The translations under genes were made by a program, and so were the position numbers. The notes under the pieces were generated by a model. It did no database searches and had not been told where the DNA came from. It was given only the letters and a program-made list of their open reading frames with translations. From the NCBI GenBank assembly GCA_963678445.1, contig OY782877.1, forward strand, positions 1,426,001-1,490,000: DNA of 64,000 bases, written 5' to 3'. This stretch comes from G963678445 sp963678445. Its GTDB lineage: Bacteria; Hydrogenedentota; Hydrogenedentia; Hydrogenedentales; G963678445. Every line of letters begins with the position of its first letter. The stretch's first letter is position 1. Below, piece after piece: positions 15,932 to 24,074 of the stretch.

Positions 15932-17620
15932 CTACTGACGCGCCTCTTCACGCAGTTGAAGAAGGTCCTTCATGACATTGGCGAGGCTGGCCGTATAGTC
16001 TTTCGTGCCGAATGCATCGTGCAGCTGCTTGTAGAGCGCATAGAGACGGTCATACGTGGCAACACGATCGGGATCGGGCGTATATTTTGTGTCCTGCACA
16101 CTCGTCATAGCGCTTGCGGCATCCGCAAAGTTATCATAACCGCCATTGTCCTTTCCGGCGACGACCGCACCACACATCGCAGCGCCAAGGGCGCAGGTTT
16201 GGTTGCTGCTGGAGATTTCCATGGTGCGGTTCATGACGTCCGCAAGGATTTGCATAACCATCGGATTCTTCATGGCGATACCACCACAGTTGATCACGCG
16301 TTCCGCCTTCACGCCGTATTCCTCAAAACGCTCCATGATGACACGCGCACCAAAGGCGGTGGCTTCAATGAGGGCACGGTAAATTTCCGCAGGTGTCGTG
16401 TGCAGCGACATACCCAGTACCAGTCCCGTCAGCCGGGGATCAACAAGCACGGTGCGGTTCCCATTATGCCAATCCAGCGCCAAGAGTCCGCTTTGACCCG
16501 GTTGCAATTGTGCAGCTTCCTCGGTAAGCGCTTCATGCGAACCAGCTTCCGCGCCACCGGGCTGCATGTAATTAACAAACCAGTTATAGATGTCGCCAAA
16601 GGCGGACTGGCCTGCTTCCATACCGAATGCGCCGGGCAGGATCGATTCGGGAACAATGCCGCACAGGCCGGGAATATCAGGCAGGTCGCTGTCGAGCGGG
16701 GCAACCATCATATCGCAGGTAGAGGTGCCGACGATTTTAGTGAGTACGCCGGGGGTGATACCGCAGGCAACTGCGCCAAGGTGGGCATCGAATGCGCCTA
16801 CGGCTACAGGGATACCGACAGGCAGGCCGAGTTTCTGTGCCCAGGTTTCGCTAAGCTTACCCGCGGGTGTATTAACCGCATAGAGGGTGTCGGGCAGCGT
16901 TTTACGAACGCGCAGCAGGTCCGCGTCAAGACTTTCGATGAACTCGGCATCGGGATAGCCACCCCAACCGGGATTGGCCATGGCTTTGTGGCCTGCAGCG
17001 CAGATGCAACGCTTTACCTGCTCCGGAGCGCTGGTTTCGGTGAGCACTGCGGGAATCCAGTCCGCACATTCCACCCAGGTATAGGCCGCCTGGAACACCT
17101 CAGGTGCACAACGTTTGCATCGCAGCAGTTTGGACCAGTACCATTCCGAGGAATAAGTGCCGCCGCATTTTGCCAAGTATTGCGGACGAATCTTTTCGGC
17201 CTTTTCGGTGATCTCCACCGCTTCTTTATGGGCAGTATGATCCTTCCACAACCAGGCCATGGCGGCAGGGTTATCTTTAAACTCCGCCTGGAAAGCCAAC
17301 GGCTTTCCAGCTGCATCCACAGGGATAGGTGTACTCCCCGTGGTGTCAATGCCAATGCCGATAATCGCGTCAGCGCTGAATCCGTCTTTTCCTTCCGCAT
17401 CCTTCAAAGCACCCCGGACCGATGCAATCGCCCCGTCGAGATAATCCGCCGGGTGTTGCCGCGCAAGATTAGGGTCTTTGGGGTCCAACAAAATCCCTGC
17501 TTCCCCATGCGGGTATTCAAAGACGCACGTACCGATTTCCGCCCCATTCCGCACATTAACAATAAGGGCGCGTACCGAATTGGTGCCATAATCCAAACCA
17601 ATCGTATATTTCTCCGACAT
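15932..17620 (-). CDS. araB: Ribulokinase (FGGY family)
   Basis: The protein has 562 residues, the usual length for AraB. It begins YTIGLDYGTNSVRALIVN, the phosphate-binding loop of the ASKHA fold. GTYSSEWYWSKLLR and the conserved Trp/Asp region (WVECADWIP) mark the sugar site, and VGAFDAHLGAVACG, VGTSTCDMM and NCGGIAMKNPMVMQILADVM mark the second domain. It phosphorylates L-ribulose to L-ribulose 5-phosphate in L-arabinose use. AGGAGAGAGG precedes the ATG at 17620. araA and araD are not adjacent, so the kinase is alone. It is divergent from a large membrane-protein gene, with a family A repeat in the shared upstream region. Confidence 0.92.
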   Translation of the reverse strand: MSEKYTIGLDYGTNSVRALIVNVRNGAEIGTCVFEYPHGEAGILLDPKDPNLARQHPADYLDGAIASVRGALKDAEGKDGFSADAIIGIGIDTTGSTPIPVDAAGKPLAFQAEFKDNPAAMAWLWKDHTAHKEAVEITEKAEKIRPQYLAKCGGTYSSEWYWSKLLRCKRCAPEVFQAAYTWVECADWIPAVLTETSAPEQVKRCICAAGHKAMANPGWGGYPDAEFIESLDADLLRVRKTLPDTLYAVNTPAGKLSETWAQKLGLPVGIPVAVGAFDAHLGAVACGITPGVLTKIVGTSTCDMMVAPLDSDLPDIPGLCGIVPESILPGAFGMEAGQSAFGDIYNWFVNYMQPGGAEAGSHEALTEEAAQLQPGQSGLLALDWHNGNRTVLVDPRLTGLVLGMSLHTTPAEIYRALIEATAFGARVIMERFEEYGVKAERVINCGGIAMKNPMVMQILADVMNRTMEISSSNQTCALGAAMCGAVVAGKDNGGYDNFADAASAMTSVQDTKYTPDPDRVATYDRLYALYKQLHDAFGTKDYTASLANVMKDLLQLREEARQ

Positions 17621-17732
17621 ACTTCCCTCTCTCCTTTCCACTACGACGCACAGCGCCGTTGAATACGTGTTATTTCGCTTGAAAATACCCCAAATACCTA
17701 CCGGTTTACAAATAGATGACCTCCATCCAAAC

Positions 17733-17838
17733 CTAAAGTGGTCCAGCGACCACAAGCGTTAGGTTATGCTCCTCACCGTCCCTGACCGCAGCAAAAATTT
17801 CGTTTTTCATGACAGCTTTTGCAGTGTCAGTCGCTAAA
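17733..17838 (-). repeat. Family A hairpin repeat, reverse orientation
   Basis: This is a full copy bounded by CTAAA at both ends: CTAAAGTGGTCCAGCGACCA, then CAAGCGTTAGG, ACCGTCCCTGACCGCAGC, ATGACAGC and GTCGCTAAAA. It sits in the divergent upstream region of araB and the following membrane-protein gene. The short direct CTAAA at both ends could be a duplicated target or part of the unit. Confidence 0.85.
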
Positions 17839-18042
17839 ACCCTTGTTGACTACCAACTTGTCGAATCCAGATAGAGGAACGCTCCAAATAGTTGACTAAA
17901 TGGACAAATTCCCGTACGATAATATTCCGTCTTATGCTTGCATGGGAACCATGTCAGACGTGTTTTACACAGACACCGCCAAGCGCCTCTGCAAGCGCAC
18001 GGCAACATCGCAGCCGGGCCAGATAACAGGAAGGGAGTACGT

Positions 18043-21000
18043 ATGATTTCCTGGAAACGGATCCGTTTGATAGCCTTTTTCATCCTCTGGAGCATCGGCA
18101 CCTGTTTTTCCGTGCTCGCCATCAAGGAACTCCTCTTCGAGTCCGATCATTATTCCCTACGTCTTGACCTCCTGCTGTGTGCGCTGCTACTTCCTCTCGT
18201 TTGCTTCCTTTTCTTACTGGGCTGGTTCGTGCTCAACCCTGAGAATCAAAAACGCGTTTTCACTCTTTCCAAGAAGCACATCGAATTAAAACTCTTATTT
18301 GCTTTATGGTGCGCAGGAACCGGACTGCTGTTAATTTACCCCTATGCACTCACCCAGGCTCCCCGGCCTTTTGATATGGCACTCTTACATCTGTATACCG
18401 CATTCCCCTTTGCATGGATACTACTTCCTGTGGTTGGCTACGGCCTCTACATCGGCAATCACGAAGATGCCCGGCAACGTTTCTGGAAAAGAAGCCGCTT
18501 CCTTTTCCTGGCGATCGTATGGGGAATCGGCGTATTCATCTCAGCAGGATTCATTACGGACAGCACATCCTCCGATGAACATCTTTCCAATCCGGTTGTT
18601 TTTTACTATTACTTGGTTATCCCATGCATATGGATTCTATCGCCCATACTCTGGTTTAGCCTTTCCGCCCCCCGTTTCTTTTTTGTACTATCCGTTTCCC
18701 TGCTTTGCTGGGCGCTGGCAGGCATTCCCCTGGACATCCCGACCAAAGAAGCACTCCTCTTCTTCTTCTTTCTCCCCACCGTTCCCTTTGCGCTGGCATG
18801 TTGGCCCAACCTTCGCCACCGCATCCTGAGCGCATTCGCGGTGGCAGGCCTCTGGCTTCTCGGCGGATGGCTCTGCACCAAGGCGCTCAACCACTACATC
18901 ACGTCAACATACCCTTCTGTTTCCTTTCGCATAGACCCAACAGTAATCTACGCCCCCGCCTTTGCAAGCGTTCCCCTGATGTGGACCCTTTTCTGTAGTA
19001 TCGCCTCTTTACCAAACAAAAAACGCCACTTACTCTGGCTGCTCACGCCCCTCATGCTGCTGCTCTTTACCTTCTCCCCCCTTCCCTTTCAGCATTTTAA
19101 CTGGTTTTGGTGTCCCGAAGGAGAGATCCCCCGTGAAGAACTGGCGGTAACTTCGGATGACCCCGACGACTTAATCTCGCCCCCCTTCATCAACTCCGAA
19201 GCATTCTGGACAGAAATCAAGCCAGCAGAAGAAAGCGATCTGCCAATACGGTGCCTGATAAATACAACCGGCGCCTCTTATCAATTATGGACCTTCCGTG
19301 AATCCTTCTCCAAGGCATCGGAAATAGCTGAAAACCGGGCAAAGAGCAAACTGCACCCCTCCTTTGCCGCCGCAGTACGGGCAATGCCGAAGGATAGCGA
19401 CGAGAAGGTCCTCCCCTCGCTCCAGATGATGCAATTCAAGGCCAAGTCTTTTGAAAATCGTTTTCTGGCCGCCCTCGACAGCCATCGCTTCCTGCATTCC
19501 TCAGCCTTAAATGGCGGTTTATACGCTTTCGCCACACAATTGCTGAACACCCTTCGCGATACGCAACCCGGCTCGGAAGAACGTGACAGGGCGCTGGCCT
19601 TCCTTGCCACCGGTCTGGATTTGGGACAAAAAGACATTCCTGAACTGCCCGAAAAAGCCGAACAATTTCGCACTTTGCAGCAGAAAGATTTTCTGAGAGG
19701 AGGCGAACTAGCCAAACCCATCGGCTTTTACCAGGATACAGAAGAACTGAAAGCCCTCTTTCAGGCGTCTCGCTTTTATCAGAAAAACATGACTATACCC
19801 GTCGCGCTTCAGCTTAACACCCTGTTCAAAACCCATCCCGAACTCTACGCGCACTATGAACGTCTGCTCACGCTGGAACGCATACTCAACAACGCGCCCG
19901 CCACTTTTTCCGTCGCCGACCTGCAACCCTATCTGCATCTCGCCGCCGATCCCGCAGCACTGGCAACGGCGCTATGTACATCCCCCAAAGGCCAGGAACT
20001 ATTATCGCGACACCCCAATGATATGGAAGACAAACCCACAATAGCGTTATTCCCCGGTTCTACCTCGCGTGAAAACGAACTCTTCATCGAGCTCTATTCC
20101 GGTTCCAGCCACCTCCCCTGGGAAAATGTAATGAACCGCTTCATCAAAGCGGTACAAAGCGGCGAACGCAGCCTTGCCCCCAATGCGGACTCAGGCTGGT
20201 TCGACTACAAATCCTACTCACTGGAGCCATTGCTGCTGCCGGAACGTGCCCAGGAAAAAAGCAAGCTGTGTATGAACCGCGAATACAAAAAACACCTTCT
20301 GGAATCTTTCAAAACCGCGCTGACCCAACAGCACGAAACGCATATCCGCGCCATTCCACCCGTTTTTACCATGGGATGCCCGGAAATCTACAAGGCGCAC
20401 GAGGAATTCATCCTCAGACCAACGCTCTCCGTCGAACCCAATGCGACCTATCTTTTACGCACGGCACGCGCATTTCGTTTCCTGCGCAACGCGCTGTGCA
20501 CGGTTTTACCCGAGGAAGAACTACGCCAGGTTTCAATGAAAAATGCGGCGGGGAAAGACGAATCGCTGTTGGAAGCCCTCGAAAACATCAACCAGCTTTT
20601 CTATGGACTCTACCTGCAAGTTTGTGCGGATATCGGAATGCAGTCGACCCTGGAAGACGGAGAGATAGCGACAGAATCTATCGAATCAACCCGCCAAATC
20701 GCAAAACAATGGCTCAACGAAATCCTTGACGACCCCGTCTTTGAACAGGACACCCGCTACGCCACGCCTGTCCTCGCAGCGCCAAACCAAAAAAAAGCAC
20801 GTTATTGGGCCACGCTGGGCGTAAAAATAATCACCCTCTCTGTGTCCTTCATAGACCCACCGGCTGTGCGTCTGCAAGATACGAAGACTAACAAAATTCT
20901 TTTCGAAAAACAGCCAAAAGAGCGCCACGATCTTTATCCCCGCTTTGAAACTGAAGATGGAAAAGACGTAAAGTTCCTTTTCAAAGGCCAAAGCTACTTG

Positions 21001-21252
21001 GTTCCCGTGCAAATCTTCGCCGAGGCCAACGGTCCCTTGACGCCACTGACACGCACAGAATTCCGCGCGCTATGTGACAAACACAAAACCCAGGAAAAGA
21101 TCCTGTTCGCTTTAGAAAAGCAGTCCTCAACACCGCCATGGCATTGGATAGGTTTCGTACTCTTTGGACTTATGGTTGCATTCTTCCTGTATGGGTATAT
21201 CGCTTTGAGGAGGAAGCAAAAGCAGAAACACCAGGAAAAAGTTACTACTTAA
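18043..21252 (+). CDS. Large multipass membrane protein of unknown function
   Basis: The protein has 1069 residues. Residues 1 to about 375 hold roughly ten to twelve hydrophobic helices, for example LIAFFILWSIGTCFSVLAI and LLCALLLPLVCFLFLLGWFV. A soluble, mostly helical region of about 620 residues follows, and a final transmembrane helix (WIGFVLFGLMVAFFLYGYIA) precedes a basic tail (RRKQKQKHQEKV). The layout puts the big domain on one side of the membrane, clamped at both ends. I recognise no catalytic motif or family. The start at 18043 has AGGAAGGGAG upstream. It is monocistronic, and its stop lies 32 nt from the convergent end of the NUDIX fusion gene. Confidence 0.8.
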   Translation: MISWKRIRLIAFFILWSIGTCFSVLAIKELLFESDHYSLRLDLLLCALLLPLVCFLFLLGWFVLNPENQKRVFTLSKKHIELKLLFALWCAGTGLLLIYPYALTQAPRPFDMALLHLYTAFPFAWILLPVVGYGLYIGNHEDARQRFWKRSRFLFLAIVWGIGVFISAGFITDSTSSDEHLSNPVVFYYYLVIPCIWILSPILWFSLSAPRFFFVLSVSLLCWALAGIPLDIPTKEALLFFFFLPTVPFALACWPNLRHRILSAFAVAGLWLLGGWLCTKALNHYITSTYPSVSFRIDPTVIYAPAFASVPLMWTLFCSIASLPNKKRHLLWLLTPLMLLLFTFSPLPFQHFNWFWCPEGEIPREELAVTSDDPDDLISPPFINSEAFWTEIKPAEESDLPIRCLINTTGASYQLWTFRESFSKASEIAENRAKSKLHPSFAAAVRAMPKDSDEKVLPSLQMMQFKAKSFENRFLAALDSHRFLHSSALNGGLYAFATQLLNTLRDTQPGSEERDRALAFLATGLDLGQKDIPELPEKAEQFRTLQQKDFLRGGELAKPIGFYQDTEELKALFQASRFYQKNMTIPVALQLNTLFKTHPELYAHYERLLTLERILNNAPATFSVADLQPYLHLAADPAALATALCTSPKGQELLSRHPNDMEDKPTIALFPGSTSRENELFIELYSGSSHLPWENVMNRFIKAVQSGERSLAPNADSGWFDYKSYSLEPLLLPERAQEKSKLCMNREYKKHLLESFKTALTQQHETHIRAIPPVFTMGCPEIYKAHEEFILRPTLSVEPNATYLLRTARAFRFLRNALCTVLPEEELRQVSMKNAAGKDESLLEALENINQLFYGLYLQVCADIGMQSTLEDGEIATESIESTRQIAKQWLNEILDDPVFEQDTRYATPVLAAPNQKKARYWATLGVKIITLSVSFIDPPAVRLQDTKTNKILFEKQPKERHDLYPRFETEDGKDVKFLFKGQSYLVPVQIFAEANGPLTPLTRTEFRALCDKHKTQEKILFALEKQSSTPPWHWIGFVLFGLMVAFFLYGYIALRRKQKQKHQEKVTT

Positions 21253-21284
21253 CACTTCCCAAAGGCGCACAACCCGATTCTGGC

Positions 21285-22760
21285 TTAAAAAGAAACGCCC
21301 AGACGTTTCAAATGTGCCCGTAGCTGTTGCTCGGCATAGGGCCACAGGGCTTTGGGGGTATCTGCGTAAGCGTGTTGCAGTATGGCGGACAGACTGTCCG
21401 CACCAGCGTCCAGCGCATCCTTTATTTTCGCCTCACGCGCCAGTCGATGCTGGATGGTTTCCTGGAACAAGGTGCGTCCGTCCCCCCGAAAAGTCGGCAA
21501 GCCGTGAGCGGGCACGGTAAAGGCGGGGTTTAATTCAGCCAGACGTTCCAGACTGTTAAGGTAGTCGGTCATGTCGCCGTGGTCGTCTGGCGAAACCATA
21601 ATCGTGCCGGGATTGGCGATCATATCGCCACAGCTCAATGTGCCGGTAATTTGCTCGTAAAAGCACATATGGCCGGGATCGTGTCCAGGGGTGTGCAGAC
21701 ATTGCACGCGCCATCCTGGGGTATTTTGTGCACCGGAAATCTCCCATTCTTCGCCATCCTGTAGCAGTCGATCGACAGGGATGGAGATGCGGCGTGCAGT
21801 TTCCGCATGCGCCCACAAAGGCACGCCATAGCGTTCTTGCAAAAAAGAAACCGCACCGGTGTGATCGCTATGGGCATGTGTCAATGCGATACCGGCAACC
21901 CGACCACCGAGGGCAAGCAATTCCTGCAAATGCGCATCCAGATACACTTGTTCTTCAGGGTCTGTTGCACCCGGATCAATAATCCACAGTTCCTCTTCTC
22001 CCAAAACCAGACAACTGGTGTGTAAGGCGGGCGGCAAGGTGGGCGTGCGCAACGGTATGATATGAATACCGGCGCGCGGTTCAAATCGATTGGGCACTTC
22101 TCCATCGCGACCGGGCGTGTTGCGCAAACCGGGCAAGGCATGTTCCGGTCCAAAAACGGCCAGATGACGCAGCACAAAAGCAACGGGGGTAGAGAGAATC
22201 ACCCCCTCGTTCATATGCCAACGGCGACGCGCCACCTCCGGCTCCAACCAATCCAGTCCCACAATTTCATCCGCCGTTGCATGCAACGCTACTTCGTCCG
22301 GACTGTCGCAACGACACAGGAAGTATCGCGTATAAAAACGGATAGGAGAAAAAGGCGGCGTCACCCATACCCCCGCAGGAACAAAATCCTCCGCAGCCAG
22401 ACGCAGTTGCCAACGCGCTAAAAAGTTCGGAAAGCTTAGTTCCCCGGTTTCTAATGCGCATCGCGCTTGCTGCAATACCTCAAACGAGGGTTTATCACCC
22501 CGCACCAAAAGCACACCGGTTTCTTCGAAGAGTTCCCGCGCCGCAGCGCATACAAATCGCCCTATTTCCGGCGAAGCCGCATTATCCACCACGTCATCTG
22601 TATCGGCGGATTCCAATGAGCCACCAGGAAAAGCGTGATGCCCCCCCATAAAGCGAAGCTGTGTATTGCGTTTAACCAACAGCACATCGCCATTATTTCG
22701 TAGCAGGATAACGGCAGCGGCCAATCGTGATTTTACGGTCTCGTGTTGATTCCAATGCAT
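21285..22760 (-). CDS. NUDIX hydrolase fused to a metallo-beta-lactamase-fold hydrolase
   Basis: The protein has 491 residues with two catalytic domains. Residues 1-220 are NUDIX-like: FPGGSLE opens the box and ARELFEETGVLL (about 74-85) completes it, with about 15 extra residues inserted between. Residues about 235-491 are a metallo-beta-lactamase fold with LTHAHSDHTG, the second metal ligand in HTPGHDPGHMCFYE, SCGDMI and VPAHG. A short C-terminal helical domain (IQHRLAREAKIKDALDAG) resembles the LACTB2 group. The substrate is unknown; NUDIX enzymes cleave nucleoside-diphosphate-linked compounds and LACTB2-like proteins cleave RNA or thioesters. The gene starts 6 nt after dnaJ and is probably the last gene of the heat-shock operon. 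Confidence 0.88.
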   Translation of the reverse strand: MHWNQHETVKSRLAAAVILLRNNGDVLLVKRNTQLRFMGGHHAFPGGSLESADTDDVVDNAASPEIGRFVCAAARELFEETGVLLVRGDKPSFEVLQQARCALETGELSFPNFLARWQLRLAAEDFVPAGVWVTPPFSPIRFYTRYFLCRCDSPDEVALHATADEIVGLDWLEPEVARRRWHMNEGVILSTPVAFVLRHLAVFGPEHALPGLRNTPGRDGEVPNRFEPRAGIHIIPLRTPTLPPALHTSCLVLGEEELWIIDPGATDPEEQVYLDAHLQELLALGGRVAGIALTHAHSDHTGAVSFLQERYGVPLWAHAETARRISIPVDRLLQDGEEWEISGAQNTPGWRVQCLHTPGHDPGHMCFYEQITGTLSCGDMIANPGTIMVSPDDHGDMTDYLNSLERLAELNPAFTVPAHGLPTFRGDGRTLFQETIQHRLAREAKIKDALDAGADSLSAILQHAYADTPKALWPYAEQQLRAHLKRLGVSF

Positions 22761-22766
22761 GGTGGC

Positions 22767-23912
22767 CTACTTATGGTGCTTTCGGGCAAGCTCATCAAAA
22801 CGTTTCCGTTGCGGATAGTTTTGATGCCCGCTTTGCGCATCCAGTTCCTGCAACAACTCGCGTTGCTTGCGCGATAGTTTAACCGGTGTCTCCACGACAA
22901 TTTTGACGATCTGGTCGCCCTGCTGGTACCCACGCAAATCAGGCATACCCAAACCGCGCAAACGCAGCAACGCTCCCGTCTGGGTGCCTGCGGGCACTTT
23001 CAATTCCGCCGAACCTTCCAGGGTAGGCACACGGATGCTTGCGCCCAACGCAGCTTCCATCAAACTGATAGGCGCTTCGCACAGAATAGTGGTCGCATCG
23101 CGTTCGAATATCTCATGGCGCATAACCTCGATGTAAACATACAAATCACCGCGCGGCGCACCATGCGAACCCGGCTCACCTTCCCCATTGATGCGCAGGC
23201 GCGACCCAGTATCGACGCCCGCGGGAATATCAACCGACAATTCACGCGTAGTCTTGATGTGCCCCTCGCCCGAACAACTACGACACGGGTTCGTATTCAT
23301 ACGTCCTTCGCCATTACAACGAGGGCAGGTGCGCGTCACGCTGAAGAAACCATGTGCAACCCGTACCTGGCCTGACCCCCCGCATTGCGAACAAACCTCG
23401 GGTTGCGAGCCAGCGGCCGCACCTGTACCTTTACAGTCCGCGCAATTTTCCCGTCGGGGAAAGCGCACCTTTTTCTTCACCCCAAAGGCCGCCTCTTCAA
23501 GGGTAATGCTGACCCGCAGCTCAAGATCGTTTCCGGGACGGCCCGCCTGACGTCCTCCACGGCCTTTCCCTTGCCCAAAGAGCATGTCGAAAAAATCTTC
23601 AAACGGCGCTTCAAAACCACTACCGCCAAAACCGCCGCCAGCACCACCAAAACCACCGCCAAAGCCGCCCTGACCAAAGGGATTGGAGCCATTCTCTGAA
23701 CCAAACTGATCATAATGACGGCGTTTTTCCGGATTCTTCAGGACATCATACGCGGCATTGACCTCTTTTAATTTTGCCTCGGCTTCTTTATCCCCCCCGG
23801 TTTTATCCGGGTGATACTTATGCGCCAGTTTAAGATACGCTTTGCGGATCTCTTCCTGGCTGGCCTCACGCGATACGCCAAGCATTTCATAGAGGTCTTT
23901 AGACTGTGCCAT
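22767..23912 (-). CDS. dnaJ: Chaperone DnaJ (HSP40)
   Basis: The protein has 381 residues. The J domain (1-70) contains HPD at 34-36. A Gly/Phe-rich linker (FGQGGFGGGFGGAGGGFGG) follows. Four zinc motifs are intact (CADCKGTG, CSQCGGSG, CPRCNGEG, CRSCSGEG), and the client-binding C-terminal domains end with an EL..LDAQ-type helix. It stimulates the ATPase of DnaK and delivers unfolded clients. It is downstream of dnaK by 162 nt, which holds a hairpin. Confidence 0.97.
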   Translation of the reverse strand: MAQSKDLYEMLGVSREASQEEIRKAYLKLAHKYHPDKTGGDKEAEAKLKEVNAAYDVLKNPEKRRHYDQFGSENGSNPFGQGGFGGGFGGAGGGFGGSGFEAPFEDFFDMLFGQGKGRGGRQAGRPGNDLELRVSITLEEAAFGVKKKVRFPRRENCADCKGTGAAAGSQPEVCSQCGGSGQVRVAHGFFSVTRTCPRCNGEGRMNTNPCRSCSGEGHIKTTRELSVDIPAGVDTGSRLRINGEGEPGSHGAPRGDLYVYIEVMRHEIFERDATTILCEAPISLMEAALGASIRVPTLEGSAELKVPAGTQTGALLRLRGLGMPDLRGYQQGDQIVKIVVETPVKLSRKQRELLQELDAQSGHQNYPQRKRFDELARKHHK

Positions 23913-23947
23913 AATTCCCTGTTCCTACCTTGCGGCAATGCAAAGCA

Positions 23948-23977
23948 CCATGGCCCGGCGAAAATGCCGGACCATGG
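23948..23977 (-). terminator. Hairpin between dnaK and dnaJ
   Basis: CCATGGCCCGGC and GCCGGACCATGG pair over 12 bp with one mismatch around a 6-nt loop. There is no T-run after it on the minus strand. It may be a partial terminator or a transcript-stabilising or processing hairpin that keeps dnaJ below dnaK. Confidence 0.55.
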
Positions 23978-24074
23978 ATGCATACGACGCCTTTGTCTAC
24001 ACCCTGTTTTAACGCAGGGGAGATAAAACTATATCACTTTTTACTACATGTACGAACCCTGTTGGGCTCAATTC

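Noticed and set aside
15956..17662. 568-codon open frame on the plus strand antisense to araB
   Set aside because: The araB reading is unmistakable; the antisense frame is a by-product of GC-rich codon structure and has no recognisable domain.
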